Source: Shinisaurus crocodilurus (lineage: Eukaryota; Chordata; Lepidosauria; Squamata; Shinisauridae). Taken from it: a DNA stretch of 64,000 nucleotides. This document shows positions 1 through 10,960 of the stretch, in pieces. Both the position numbers and the translations under genes were made by a program. Where the stretch lies: positions 285,953,744 to 286,017,743 of the forward strand of contig CM037878.1 of assembly GCA_021292165.1 (NCBI GenBank), read 5' to 3'. The notes beneath the pieces are model-generated. The model was not told the DNA's origin. It saw only the letters and a list, made by a program, of their open reading frames with translations, and made no database searches. The stretch's first letter is position 1. The number at the start of each line of letters is the position of its first letter.

Positions 1-2
1 GA

Positions 3-130
3 TCTAACCCGGTGTCCGCTAGAAGTTTTGGACTATGACGCCCATCAGCCCCAGCCAGTACGGCCAATGGTCATGGATTATGGGAATTGTCGTCCAAAAC
101 GTCTGGAGGACACCAGGTTGCCTCCCACTG
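3..130. mobile_element. Family D palindromic hAT-like MITE (partial)
   Basis: An imperfect palindrome built from a TTGGACTA..CCCATCAGCCCCAGCC arm and its complement, ending in GTCTGGAGGACACCAGG. It is the older, more diverged relative of family A and is cut by the window edge. The CTACAACTCCCAT core is decayed here. Confidence 0.65.
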
Positions 131-205
131 CAAGAGAGCATCGTGCAAGTGTCCGCTTCGTTGGAACAAAGACCAAATTAGATGCGACGGCAGGATTCTG
201 GTTTG

Positions 206-708
206 CCTTCAACGCCAACTTCAGTGGACCGGTCATGTTGTTCGAATGCCTGACTGCCGTCTCCCAAAGCAGTTACTTTACTCCCAACTCAAGGATGGAA
301 AGCGGAATATCGGTGGTCAATATAAGAGGTTTAAAGATGTTCATAAGGCTAATCTAAAAAAATGCAATATAAACATCGAAAACTGGGAAGCTCTGGCCCA
401 TGAACGATCTAACTGGAGGTTGGCCTTTCACAAAGGTTCCATGGACTTTGAAGAAGCCCGAGTGCAAGGCGAAAGGGAAAAACGTGCTAAGCGAAAAGCA
501 CGTCAAATGAATCCTTTACAGGACCATCTTCTACCTGGTAACCTGTGTCCTCACTGTGGGAAGCTGTGTGGATCTAGAATTGGCCTCCACAGTCACTTAT
601 GGACCCATCGCTAGAGTCTACACAATCTTCTTTAGAATTTCCTCCTTTTATCCCGGAAGACAATCTTACTCGGTCACGAGTGATCGCCTGATGATGATGA
701 TGATGATG
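206..708 (+). mobile_element. LINE-X copy 1, 3' end with (TGA)n tail
   Basis: A 5'-truncated non-LTR retrotransposon. Its frame, open to 614, encodes the C-terminal part of the reverse-transcriptase ORF, from QRQLQWTGHVVRMPD to a terminal C2H2-type finger (CPHCGKLC followed by HSHLWTHR). A short 3'UTR and a tail of repeated TGA/ATG triplets (689-708) follow. The first protein part of this frame (before 206) is chance read-through of flanking sequence. The clade is not assigned; the TGA tail is typical of RTE-like or related LINEs. Confidence 0.85.
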
Positions 709-879
709 GTTGTTTTTAAGAGGATAAATGCAACCACAGCCGTCCCTGCCCCAATTCGGATCAGCTTGGGGTGGGGCAGGAAGGAGGGTTTGTTCTTCCC
801 CCGCCTGGGCTGGTCTCCCAATCCTAATCACCTCCCCCAAGAGTTGCTGCTTGCCCCTTTCTCCTTTCTAGCACAGCAG

Positions 880-1010
880 CTACAAGGCCAAGAGCTACGA
901 ACCACAAAGTCCCCAGTTCGAATCTCGCCTTTGCCATAAACTTCATCAGGTGGCCTTAGCCAGGCCCTTCGCTCCCAGCCTCAGTCCTTCCACCTGCAAT
1001 ACGGGGGATG

Positions 1011-1059
<49 letters not shown>

Positions 1060-1110
1060 GCTTACTTTACAAGGCTGTTGTAAGGATCGCAACTAGAAAA
1101 TGCATGTGGA
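880..1110 (+). mobile_element. Old MIR/tRNA-like SINE split by (TAA)n
   Basis: A B-box-like GTTCGAATCTCGCC and a following CTTAGCCAGGCCCTTC..CTCAGTCCTTCCACCTGCAATACGGG resemble a MIR core. A perfect TAA microsatellite interrupts it at about 1013-1058. The 3' part (CAAGGCTGTTGTAAGGATCG) matches the MIR-like CORE end. Confidence 0.55.
1013..1058 (+). repeat. (TAA)n microsatellite
   Basis: About 15 uninterrupted TAA/ATA triplets lie within a decayed SINE. Confidence 0.95.
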
Positions 1111-1127
1111 GGAGCTATACAGTGTGG

Positions 1128-1362
1128 CGAGCCAGTGTAATATGATGGTTAGAGTTGGACTGGGACTCGGGAGATCCAGCTTCTAGTCCCCACTCGGCCA
1201 TGAACCTCACTAGGTGACGTTGGGCCAGGCACTGACTCTCAGGCAAGCCTACCTCACAGGGTTGTTTTGAGGATCAGATCGAGAGGCGGAAGACCATGTG
1301 AGCTGCCTTGGGTTCCTTGCAAGAAGGAAAAGGGCAGGATATAAATGTAATAATAAAAAAAT
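1128..1362 (+). mobile_element. MIR-type CORE SINE copy
   Basis: A tRNA-like head (weak A box, then a B-box region GCTTCTAGTCCCC) precedes a CORE segment with CTCACAGGGTTGTTTTGAGGA. The 3' end reads GCCTTGGGTTCCTTGCAAG, then GGATATAAATGTAATAATAAA. All full copies of this family in the window have the same layout. Confidence 0.85.
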
Positions 1363-1394
1363 GCAAATGCTAAGTGGTTTTATTAAGCTGGTGG

Positions 1395-1475
1395 TGGCCT
1401 GTGTTAGGGCAGCACTGATGGATCAGGCCAAGGGTCCATTTTAGGCCAGCACCCTCATCCGGGCAGCATCCCATC
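1395..1475 (-). mobile_element. CR1-like LINE 3' fragment
   Basis: Contains CTGATGGATCAGGCCAAGGGTCCA, the standard segment of the second CR1-like family in this window, but only about 80 bp. Confidence 0.55.
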
Positions 1476-1823
1476 AGGGCAGGATGGATGGCAATCGCCC
1501 TCCTCTCAATGCAGCCTCCATCAGCCATCCTACGGGAGATTCAGAGCACAAGACGCACTTCGTCACAGAGCGCCACCCCAAGGTGTCGTGAGGATCGTGA
1601 ACCTGGACAGCTTCACGCTCCCTCCAGTATAACTCGCCCTTCCCCAACCTGTGGGGAGAGGCTGCAGCTCAGGGGCAGAGCAAATGCTTTGCGGGTGGAA
1701 GGTCCCAGAGTCCCGGATGGGAAACAGAGGCTGCAGGAGCGGCCTGGGATGCATCACTCAATCCGGCGCAGGAAACGGGACGCATCAAATCCCCGAACAG
1801 GCCACATTCGCTTTGGCTTCGAA

Positions 1824-1958
1824 TAGTGTTCTCCAACCTTGGGTCCCCAGATGTTTTTGGCCTACAACTCCCAGCATGCCCCAGCCAGCATAGCTGGCTG
1901 GGGCATGCTGGGAGTTGTAGGCCAAAAACATCTGGGGACCCAAGGTTGGAGAACACTG
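1824..1958. mobile_element. Family A palindromic hAT MITE, copy 1
   Basis: A 135-bp near-perfect palindrome: arms of 66 bp around loop ATA. The left end TAGTGTTCTCC is decayed from CAGTGTTCTCC and the right end is GGAGAACACTG. Target duplications are GCTTCGAA (1816-1823) and GCTTAGAA (1959-1966). Confidence 0.93.
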
Positions 1959-1969
1959 GCTTAGAAAGA

Positions 1970-2590
1970 CCCTTTTTGTCATTCTGATCCCCAACTAACA
2001 GTTCTTTGCAACCCAAACCATGTGCCACGAATGGTCGGAGGGCAAAATTACTCCCGCCCCCACCTTCCCCGGGAATATTCCCTTCCAGCAGAAAAGCCCC
2101 CACACACATTTCATTCAATTAGATGCCTGCTGGCTCCTGTCAAATCACAGGTCGCAGAACAAGATGAACAGGGAGAGCACGGACGATATATTAAGTTTGC
2201 GATGCTCAGGAAAGCAGGTCTGTTTTTCATTACGGAGTCATGGCAGGACACAATAGAATCCTGTAGCGCCGCGGCCGAGCTGGACGGCCTGGGAGCAACA
2301 GAAATCAAGGCGCCCCCCCAAGGAGAGATGTTCCAATCTCAGGGCAGCTCAGCATCTCAGGCCGGAAAATTTGGTTCTGTTTAAAACTGCCCCCCTCTCC
2401 CTGCATCAGCAAGGGAGCAGGCATCTCTCCTAGACCCATGAATTATTCTGAATTTATTTAGTATGCTGCTGCCTTCTGAAGTGAGCATCCCATAGCACTT
2501 CCGAGTGTTCAAAGTGTTCTGCGCAACAGGGGTGCAGAACCCCCAACCTGTGGACCTAATCCACCAGGGGGTGGTTCCTCCCAAGGGCGG
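1970..2590. other. Unclassified stretch
   Basis: Mixed-composition sequence. I recognise no repeat and no gene; the reading frames here lack any family motif. Confidence 0.5.
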
Positions 2591-2593
2591 GGA

Positions 2594-3447
2594 TTATAGA
2601 ATCATAGAAAAGTAGAGTTGGAAGGGGCCTACAAGGCCATAGAGTCCAACCCTCCGCTCAGTGCAGGAATCCAAGTCAAAGCATCCCTGACAGATGGCCG
2701 TCCAGCTGCACCTTGAATGCCTCCAGTGTAGGAGAGCCCACCACCTCCCTAGGTAGTTGGTTCCATTGGCGTATTGCTCTGACAGTCAGGAAATGTTTCC
2801 TGATGTTTAGGTGGAATCTGGGTTCCTGTAACTTGAGCCCATTATTCCCTGTCCTGCAAGCTGGGATGATCGAGAAGAGATCCTGGCCCTCCTCTGTGTG
2901 ACAACCCTTCAAGTACTGGAAGAGTGCGATCATATCTCCCCTCAGTCTTCTCTTCTGAAGGCTAAACATGCCCAGGTCTTTCAGTCTCTCCTCACAGGGC
3001 CTTGTTTCCAGTCCCTTTATCATCTTTGTTGCCCTCCTCTGAACCCCCTCCAGTTTGTCTACGTTCTTCTTAAAGTGTGGTGCCCAGAACTGGACGCAGT
3101 ACTCAAGATGAGGCCTAACCAGTGCTGAGTAAAGGGGAATTATCACTTCATGCGATTTGGAAGCTATACTTCTATTAATGCAGCCCAAAATAGCATTTGC
3201 CTTCTTTGCAGCCACATCGCATTGCTGGCTCATATTCAGTTTGTGATCTACAACAATTCCAAGATCCCTTGTAGTATTGTTGAGCCAAGTGTCCCCCATT
3301 CTGTAACTGTGCATTTGGTTTCCTTTCCCTAGGTGCAGCACTTGGCATTTATCCCTATTAAATTTCATTCTGTTGTTTTTGGCCCAGTGCTCCAGCCTAT
3401 CGAGATCACTTTGAATTTTGTTTCTGTCTTCCGGAGTATTCGCTGAT
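2594..3447 (-). mobile_element. CR1 LINE, 3' part
   Basis: The minus-strand copy ends at about 2594 with the CR1 3' terminus (CTATGATTCTATA in element sense) and the usual GTTGGACTCTATGGCCTTG-type 3'UTR. It is 5'-truncated near 3447. It is the best-preserved CR1 coding segment in the window. Confidence 0.93.
2676..3368 (-). pseudogene. CR1 ORF2 C-terminal fragment (reverse transcriptase thumb/C-terminus)
   Basis: A frame of 230 codons without stops encodes the end of the CR1 endonuclease/reverse-transcriptase polyprotein. Seen: NRDKCQVLHLGKGN (palm-end segment), RDLGIVVDHKLNMSQQC, LVRPHLEYCVQFWAPHFKKN and LEGVQRRATKMIKGLE, with the C-terminal FSLQKRRLRGDMIALFQYLKG. These are standard CR1 blocks just downstream of the catalytic YADD motif, which is missing through 5' truncation. 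The copy is intact in frame but cannot act alone. It is a fragment of a mobile element, not a host gene. Confidence 0.9.
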
Positions 3448-4470
3448 TAGTCTTCAAGCTGATTAGTCTTCAAGCTCTGCCCCCTGGAAGAACTCCTACT
3501 GTTACCTCTGATTGCAGATCGGAGATATCACTGGGGACATGGGCGGCGGGCAGGGGACTCCAGGTGCCGCAGAAAGTCAGGGATTCGTCCGGCACTGGGA
3601 GAGCAGCCATACTTCCCAGTGCTGTCCACGTTGTTTCACGTGGTGTGCAGCAGCCCGACAGCAATGGGTAGGGTAGGGTGTTTGAAGGAGAGAGGAGAGC
3701 TGAAGGTGGTGGAATTGGGAGATCAATGATCACCGGCAGGGATGTACTGGGATAGGAGAGGGGAGAAAGAAGTGGCGGAAAGGCGATGGAAGGCTTTTCA
3801 GAGGTAAGGAAGAGGAGCTTGTGCTAGGTCCAGGAGAGGACAGGATGTCCATCTTAGGGACCCGCTCACGGCCCCAACCACGTTTCGCAAAAAGCAGGAA
3901 TTGAGCGACACAGACTAAGGAAATATCAGCAGACTGGCTCAGCCTACATAAATGGCAAGCGTCACCCCTTTTATTGCCACAGGATTTTTAAAACCTCAAC
4001 TTAAGCCGACGCAACCCGGAAAGCCAAAGAGGCAACGCGTCCCTCCGCCTGTGCCACTGTATAAGAGAGCTTGAATGCATTTGGCAAAAAAAAAGGCATC
4101 GGGTTTCCCGTAAAGGTTGATGCTTGGGCTCCTCCATTACTTAAAACTTGCTCCTGAAAACACTGTGCCTTTTCTTATCTTTTTTGTATCAGAAACATCC
4201 GCTAAAGTAATTACACATAGAAAAGATGCTAAAGGGTGTATGTGTGTCTCCACCAGTGACCGCATGGTTTAAAAATGAAGGAAAGAAGAGAAAAAAAGCA
4301 CTTTATCGAAGAGCCCACATTCTGGTTCCTCCTACAAAGCATCAAGGGATGCTCATCTGGGAGTCTATTAATCATCCGTGCCTGAAACTTTGAAGCCTCG
4401 ACCAAAGTAGAATAGAAACTGAAGAGAGCAGCTCCAAATGTGACCTATATACCCTGTCAGTGTATATACA
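3448..4470. other. Unclassified stretch
   Basis: About 1 kb without a recognised repeat. It contains a small duplication, GCTGATTAGTCTTCAA repeated twice at 3441-3475. No conserved coding signal seen. Confidence 0.5.
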
Positions 4471-5031
4471 AATGTCAGTGTACTGGAAGAAGCAAAGACT
4501 ACTAGCGTTGAAAAAATGATCCTTCAACGCCAACTTCAGTGGACCGGTCATGTTGTTCGAATGCCTGACTGCCGTCTCCCAAAGCAGTTACTTTATTCCC
4601 AACTCAAGGATGGAAAGCAGAATATCGGTGGTCAGCATAAGAGGTTTAAAGATGTTCTTAAGGCTAATCTAAAAAAATGCAATATAAACATCGAAAACTG
4701 GGAAGCTCTGGCCCATGAACGATCCAAATGGAGGTTGGCCTTTCACAAAGGTTCCATGGACTTTGAAGAAGCCTGAGCGCAAGGTGAAAGGGAGAAACGT
4801 GCTAAGCGAAAAGCACCTCAAACGAATTCTTTACAGGACCATCTTCCGTCTGGTAACCTGTGTCCTCACTGTGGGAAGCTGTGTGGATCTAGAATTGGCC
4901 TCCACAGTCACTTACGGACCCATCGCTAGAGTCTACACAACATTTTTCTTTAGAATTTCCCTTTAAAAAATTTTCTTTTTGTAATTTTTATCCTGGAAGA
5001 CAATCTTACTCAGTCACGAGTGATCGCCTAC
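4471..5031 (+). mobile_element. LINE-X copy 2, 3' end
   Basis: Same C-terminal ORF segment as copy 1, starting further upstream at AATGTCAGTG. The frame runs to 4776, where a CGA-to-TGA change makes a stop after MDFEEA. The finger region follows in 3' sequence. An AT-rich insertion sits in the 3'UTR. The tail after GATCGCCT is lost. Confidence 0.85.
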
Positions 5032-5064
5032 TATACTACTATATACCCTGTACCATTTTGACCA

Positions 5065-5425
5065 CAGGAGTCCTGCTGGATCAGGGATCGCTCGCATCTC
5101 ATGTCCAGCAATGCCCAGCCAAATGGGTCCAAAGAGGCCCAAGAGCATGGCATGAACGCAACAGCCCACTGCTCCTAGGAACTGGCCTTTAGAGCCATAC
5201 TGCCTCTGAACATGGAGGCTCTACTTTGTTATCATGGCAAATAGTCCTTGATAGATCTCTCCTCTGTGGATCTGCCCAATCACTTAAAAGAGAAAGAGAT
5301 CTAAGCTAGTGGGCCTCACCGCCATCTTGTGGCAGTGAGTTCCATAGGTTAACGATGTGTCACGCGTGAAGAAGGGCGTTCTTTTCTCTGTCCTGAACCT
5401 ACTCCCTATCAATTTAACTGATAAC
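5065..5425 (-). mobile_element. CR1-like LINE 3' fragment, diverged
   Basis: Recognised by CCTGCTGGATCAGGGATCGC, GCATACTGCCTCTGAACATGGAGGC and CATCTTGTGGCAGTGAGTTCC, which parallel the copies at 21.5 and 40.5 kb. Confidence 0.75.
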
Positions 5426-5940
5426 ATGAAGACTTACAAGTCAGACCACAGCTCCATCTAGTGCCGTACTGTCCAACTTGCACCAGCTTGCAGAAGTCTG
5501 AGATAAGAGGTCTTTCTCGAACATGCTACCTGGGATCCTTTTTACTGGAAATGGTGGGGACCATGGGAATTCACGGGGGGGGGGGTGGAGAAGGAGGGCA
5601 TCCCGCCGCCCTGGATTGAGTCAGGGAAATAGCCTCTCTTTTTAAAAAAAAAGAAAAGGAAAAAAAAGCAAAAATCAGTGGGTTGTTGTCACCAAAACTT
5701 GGCGGTGGGGAAAAGGAGCTATTTTGCATAAAGACAGCCACTTTCTGCTGCCACATCACCAAATTTTGGTGGTGAACCTCTGCCTTCAGCTTGCAAAAGG
5801 GGCCTATTTTTCTTACCACCGAACTTCAGTGGGACGGTGGGGTCGGCGCATGCGGCTCGTGGTCTGCGTGTCGCCCACCCCTGTGCCAGAGGTGCCGCTC
5901 TGTATCCGCGTGTGGGACGGAGCATGCACCTGCGTGAACG
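5426..5940. other. Unclassified stretch with poly-G and poly-A runs
   Basis: Contains a G-run at about 5575-5585 and an A-rich segment at 5641-5670. No gene recognised. Confidence 0.45.
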
Positions 5941-5942
5941 GA

Positions 5943-6000
5943 ATACGTGGCCCTCCAGAGGTTGTTGGAACGACAACTCCCATCAACCCTCACCACTGGC
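5943..6000. mobile_element. Family D palindrome, left half only
   Basis: GTGGCCCTCCAGAGGTTGTTGGAACGACAACTCCCATCAACCC is one arm. The other arm is replaced by the tail of LINE-X copy 3. Confidence 0.65.
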
Positions 6001-6376
6001 TCATCATCATCATCATCATAATCATCATCATCATCATCATCATCATCAGGCGATCACTCGTGACCGAGTAAGATTGTCTTCCGGGATAAAAGGAGGAAAT
6101 TCTAAAGAAGATTGTGTAGACTCTAGCGATGGGTCCGTAAGTGACTGTGGAGGCCAATTCTAGATCCACACAGCTTCCCACAGTGAGGACACAGGTTACC
6201 AGACGGAAGATGGTCCTGTAAAGAATTCGTTTGAGGTGCTTTTCGCTTAGCACGTTTCTCCCTTTCACCTTGCGCTCAGGCTTCTTCAAAGTCCATGGAA
6301 CCTTTGTGAAAGGCCAACCTCCATTTAGATCGTTCATGGGCCAGAGCTTCCCAGTTTCCGATGTTTATATTGCATT
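6001..6376 (-). mobile_element. LINE-X copy 3 with (ATG)n tail
   Basis: The minus-strand copy is read from about 6376 down to the CAT/ATG triplet tail at about 6002-6047. It encodes the end of the ORF but carries the same in-frame stop class as copy 2, and it is strongly 5'-truncated. Confidence 0.85.
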
Positions 6377-6633
6377 GATGGAAGTTGGGCGTCTGGCTAC
6401 ACCAGGAGGCCCACAGGTTCTCCCGGTCCTGGTGCTTTGCTATCCCTCGGCATGCCCTCTCTCACCATTGGCACAGTGACCTAACCGGAGGGTTGTAACG
6501 GCTGGTGGCGACCAAAGCTTATTCTCCAGCAGAGAATCAAGACGGAGAGCATGGAACCAAGATAAGGGACTATTCTTAAGTCCAGTTTGACTTAAAGTGT
6601 TAAGCAATAGGACTGCACTGCTTACGTCAGACG

Positions 6634-6742
6634 GACGTCCTCTAGATGTGTTGGCCTCCAACTCCCATAATCCCCCAGCCAGCATGGCTACGGGGGTTAT
6701 GGAGGTTGTACGCCAACACATCTGGAGGACACCAGGATATGG
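6634..6742. mobile_element. Family D palindrome
   Basis: Arms GTCCTCTAGATGTGTTGGCC and GCCAACACATCTGGAGGAC flank CCAACTCCCATAATCCCCCAGCC and its complement. Confidence 0.75.
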
Positions 6743-6945
6743 TAGGCGGACTGACGTGTTCAGTGTCATTGCGAGGGAGGAAGAAAATGGGGACAAAACC
6801 AGAATTAGTCGGCCGGCTCTGCCTACCGTTGGCCACCCTGCAAACCTTAGAGTTCCCCAGCAAGCCTGCTGATACTTTTTAAAGACACGGATGGTGCCGT
6901 TTTGGCTACAGAAGGATCCACACTCATCTCTGAACTTCGGAAGTA

Positions 6946-7200
6946 CAGTCCATGCCTTGGATTGAGAGCATAATTCGTTCCGGAAATGTGCTTGTAATCC
7001 AAAACACGCTTATATCAAAATGAAATCCCCCCCCCAAAAAAAATGTGTACAGAGATTTTTAATTTAAGCCATACTATAGTACTTGTATTGCAAGACGTCG
7101 CTTGTATATCAAGTCCAAAGAAATTAAATAAATATTTAAAAATTTGCTTGTCTTGCAAAACGCTCTCAAACCAAGTTACTTGCAATCCAACGTATTACTG
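6946..7200 (+). mobile_element. Mariner-type MITE (family E), copy 1
   Basis: A 255-bp element flanked by TA (6944-6945, 7201-7202). Termini are CAGTCCATGCCTTGGATTG and CAATCCAACGTATTACTG. The inside has GCATAATTCGTTCCGGAA and the subterminal CTTGTCTTGCAAAACGCTC. There is no coding capacity. The TA duplication and CAGT ends point to Tc1/mariner mobilisation. Confidence 0.85.
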
Positions 7201-7202
7201 TG

Positions 7203-8098
7203 TAGAGGGAATTATGGGACCATACCTATTTTCTGCTACTGGACATTAAGCCTTCCCTATTCTGCTTTAAGGGACGCTTCTTCAACCTGCTGTAACTCTG
7301 CTCCTCTGCCAGCCACCAAGTCACACGCACTGCGGGTGCGAACTCGGGAACGCATCTCGCTTCAAGCCCCTGAATCCTCTTATTCGTTTTCATCCATGCA
7401 TGAAACCACTCAAGTTAACACCCTGCACGGCCCTCCGCTCGGCTGAACCAGGCGGCTTTGTTGATAACGGCTGCTCCGCTTTCATGCTGGCAGAGCTAAC
7501 CTTGGCTTCTCTCTCTGGCGGGCAAAGCACGGCAAGCCGAAGAGCAAAAGAGCGCCCGGCGCACACGGATTAGCAGCAGCGTCTCTGCAGTGGTCGGGGC
7601 CCAACGGTACCTTAACGCTCAGACACACAGAGCTGATCTCGCCAGCTCCGGCTGCAGCGTTTTGAACCACAGCTGACCCGGTTTCGATCAGGTCCAAGCT
7701 GATAGGCTTGTGCATATTTGCATGTGGCAGAATCGCAGGCTTATCTTATTGGCAGCGCCGTGCGTATTCCGCTCTAAGATTTTTTAAAATAAAGAATTCA
7801 GCATACAGGCACTCCAAAATCTGCACTGAGAAAAGCTGAATTGGATGGATCTCTTAGAATTGCTCGATCTGAGCAACTTTGTACAGTTTATTCTAGCTCT
7901 TCGCTGCTTTGCATAACTCAAGAGACTTACATACCACGGGCAGCGCAATGCAACGATGCTACCTGTAATCCTCTGAACTTGGAGGAATACAGGCATCCTA
8001 TATGGAGGGAGGGAGGGAGCAGCATGGAGGCAAAGGTTGCCTCTGCACTTCTCCCACCCTGCAAAACGCTAAATAAATAAAGTGTGCTGTGGCCAAAG
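7203..8098. other. Unclassified stretch
   Basis: No repeat or exon recognised. It contains an octamer ATTTGCAT at about 7717-7724, which alone is weak evidence for a regulatory element. Confidence 0.4.
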
Positions 8099-8099
8099 G

Positions 8100-8186
8100 C
8101 ATAGATTTCATAGATTTCACAGATCACAGAGTTGGAAGGGGCCTACAAGGCCATAGAGTCCAGCCCCCTGCTCAGTGCAGGAAACT
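8100..8186 (-). mobile_element. CR1 3' end fragment
   Basis: CATAGATTTCATAG, then AGAGTTGGAAGGGGCCTACA and GGCCATAGAGTCCAGC, are the CR1 3' terminus and 3'UTR. Confidence 0.85.
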
Positions 8187-9330
8187 AGAGGAGGGGTCTC
8201 CCATCCAGGTAATAACCAGGCCTGACCCTGCTTAGCTTTCCACGCTCAGACAAGCTGAGCCAGCGTGAGCCACAGGCCTATACAGGCACAGGGGGCACGG
8301 CCCAATGACCAAAGGCAGTTCATCCATCCTGTTAGATCTGGGGCGGGGTGGGAGACACAAAATCTGGGGAACCACCAAATGATCACTGGTCGGGAGGCAG
8401 GGGAAGGGCCGGAGGGGGAGGGGGCGTGGCCACCGGGTTCCGGACTGGGACCCCAGGCGGGCTGGATTATGCTCACAGCCCTGGGGTTCTGCGCCCCTGT
8501 TGTAGGTGGAGCTTGAGAGGAGAGGCACCCCTAAAAGGCACACCGTGCCAGATTATTCACAGCACAGCATCGTGCCCCCGACTAGCACGGTGCCCCCCAA
8601 GTGATCCAAAGCAGCCCCGTTTGAGACTCCGACAAGACGCACGTTATTAACTGGTGGGGGCGGAAGAGAAGGAGAGAGAGAGAGGAGACCGCACAAAGAA
8701 AACCGGAGGCTCGGTGGGGAAATGGTGCTGCCTAGTTTACGGGATAAAATCTAAAAACGGTTTCAGAGGCCGTCTCCACGTGGCCTTTGAGTGAACCCCG
8801 TTATCTCCTCCCAGCCTCAAACGCAAGCCTGCACCCTGCCTTCGGCCGGGTAAACTAACCAGCTCCGTATGTACAGCAAGAGCTCTGCCAAACCGCTGCA
8901 GGGCAGAGTTCAGCCTGGCACCCCTCCTTGCATTCTCCTCCCCCCGCTTACCTCAAAGGGTGTTCTCAGTGTGGGAAAGCATCCAGAGGTCCAGCAGACA
9001 AATCCTACGCTCGGAGCCCAAAAGGAACGTGAAAGGTTCGGAGAGAAACGGAGATATTGTGATGTAAGCCGAAAGTCGAACTCCCGTCCCGTGTGTGGCA
9101 GGACTCCCAACGGGCGCGTAGGATGCGATACCGCAGAGATGGGCAGACGGCAAGTTTGGGGGGAGGGGGCACTCTTGTTTTTGGATCTGCAACCCTGAAG
9201 TCCATCATCCAGAGCCAGAGGCAAAATATGTGCTCCTTGAACCAACTGACTACTGCCCCGCTCAGGCACACACAGCGATAAGCTGAATACGCCAGCGCAC
9301 GTCGACATCCGAGGCTCAAAGTCCACGTTA
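8187..9330. other. Unclassified GC-richer stretch
   Basis: No known repeat or protein motif found in either strand. Two or three overlapping frames are open, but none has recognisable content. Confidence 0.4.
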
Positions 9331-9332
9331 AA

Positions 9333-9715
9333 TACAGATGGCGCATAACAGCAATTCCTGGGTTATTTAACCCGGGAATTGAAATGGCCGAGTGGGAGCG
9401 CGCCTGCACACGCTGACTCCCCATACGTTCATTGCTCCCGTTTTTAATCAACAACAGGTTATTATTGTGATGTCTGAACCCAGGAACCCTGGGTTGTTTA
9501 GGGGTTAAACAACCCAGAGTTGACCCGACAATCGCTGATGGTTTGTTGTTGGGTCAAATTCTGGGTTCGGACATCACGAGAACAACCCAGGGTTGTTGTT
9601 CCTGGGTTGTTGAGTGAAAGTGGCAGCAACAAGCACACAGGTAGCAGCATTCGCCTCAGCTCAGCCATGGCAATTCCTGGGTTAAACAACCCAGGAATTG
9701 CCGGTACATGCGAAC
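9333..9715. repeat. AACCC/GGGTT-rich nested palindromic repeat
   Basis: Several inverted pairs: GCAATTCCTGGGTTATTTAACCCGGGAATTG (9350-9380) and GGCAATTCCTGGGTTAAACAACCCAGGAATTGCC (9668-9701). More TGGGTTGTT units lie between. It resembles the repeats at 16.0, 16.4 and 38.7 kb in vocabulary. Probably a foldback DNA transposon, class unknown. Confidence 0.6.
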
Positions 9716-9976
9716 CGGATCATTATGGTATTACGCACAAATTTTAAAGCAGTACACTTAATGTTGGGCTCTTCTTTATCTGCATCAGGACCACGGTATG
9801 TGTGGAGTGGGTTTTTAAACTCTCCCCTCCAATCCCACCCCCATAGCCATCTGCCCCCAAGTGTACCAGCTTGGTTATTCCTTATTGCCCTCTCTGAATG
9901 ACTTCACACCCTGAGCTCTGTACTTCCCAGGAATGTGCTGTTAGAGCAGCTTCCCCCGCTTGGGTCCCTCCAGATG

Positions 9977-10320
9977 TCTATTTATTTATTTATTATTATA
10001 TTTTTGAATCGCCCATCTGGCCAGTCATCCAGCCACTCTGAGCGATGTACAGTCCAATAAAATACAAGAAAAAACAGAGTGTAAAACACAATTGAAAAAA
10101 CAAACAAACAAACAAAACTTTAAAATCCGAACCCACCTGATATTCCCACCTGAAAAGCCATGTTTTTAATGCACGGCGGAAGCTAATCAAGGAAGGGGCA
10201 TGGCGGAGGTCACTGGGGAGAGAGTTCCATAAATTGGGGGCTGCCACAGAAAAGGCCCTCCTCCTAGTCCCCACCAGCCTGATGGGACAGGGAGAAGGCC
10301 GTCCGTGGCAGATTTTGTTG
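9977..10320 (-). mobile_element. L2-like LINE 3' fragment
   Basis: In element sense it encodes GTRRRAFSVAAPNLWNSLPS, then DLRHAPSLISFRRALKTWLF, the L2 ORF2 C-terminus. An AT-rich tail of TTTATTTATTA type follows at 9977-10000. Confidence 0.85.
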
Positions 10321-10443
10321 TTGTTGTCTTGGACTACAACTCCCATCAGCCCCAACTAGCACAGCCAATGGTCAGGGGCTCAGGGGGTGATGGGGGTTCT
10401 AGGCGAAAAATACCTGGAGGGGGCCAGGTTGGAAAAGGCTGTG
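10320..10443. mobile_element. Family D palindrome
   Basis: TTGGACTACAACTCCCATCA, then CCAATGGTCAGGGG, the complementary arm, and a GGCCAGGTTGGAAAAGGCTG end. Confidence 0.8.
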
Positions 10444-10486
10444 ACAGAGGAGGGTAACTTAAATAATATTTCAATCACTCTTTTCG

Positions 10487-10578
10487 GCTGCAATCCTATG
10501 CAGCCCGCTTACCTGGGAGTAAGCCCCCGCTGAACTCAATGGGAGTTACTTCTGAGTAGACATGCAGAGGACTGCACA
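10487..10578. mobile_element. Family C palindromic MITE
   Basis: GCTGCAATCCTATGCAGCCC, then TTACCTGGGAGTAAGCCC, AATGGGAGTTACTTCTGAGT and AGACATGCAGAGGACTGC. It is an inverted repeat whose ends match those of family B. Confidence 0.8.
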
Positions 10579-10584
10579 GTTATT

Positions 10585-10950
10585 AAATTATAGATCCTCA
10601 CTTTTTGTTGTGCCTCCAGTCGGTCAGACAGAGACCAGCCGTGCCGGAGTGTGTTTGGGGTGGGGTCAGGTTAAGTGCAGCCTGACCCGGCTGGGCAGCC
10701 TTACCAATCAGCGCCTGCTCAAAAGGCAGGCCCCAAACACACTCAGATGCTGGGAGCAATTGTTTGTTACAGCTACCGCCAGACGCTCCTGATATTCCTG
10801 ACCTCGGACCTCTGTACCTTTGATCCTCCGAACGACCCTGACTACGCCTGTGCCTGACCCCTAACTGGTTTACGTTTGCTCGATTTTGGACTAATATATT
10901 CTAGCTCCGACACTTGGACTGTTATAACGACGAGGGCTTATCTTGACACT
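10585..10950. other. Unclassified, possible LTR-element remnant
   Basis: Pyrimidine-rich phrases such as GACCTCGGACCTCTGTACC recall leader regions of vertebrate LTR elements, but no terminal repeat or primer site was found. Left unassigned. Confidence 0.3.
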
Positions 10951-10960
10951 GGGCGGATTT

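Noticed and set aside
9333..9715. Interstitial telomere repeat
   Set aside because: GGGTT units are not in a TTAGGG period and are arranged in inverted pairs.
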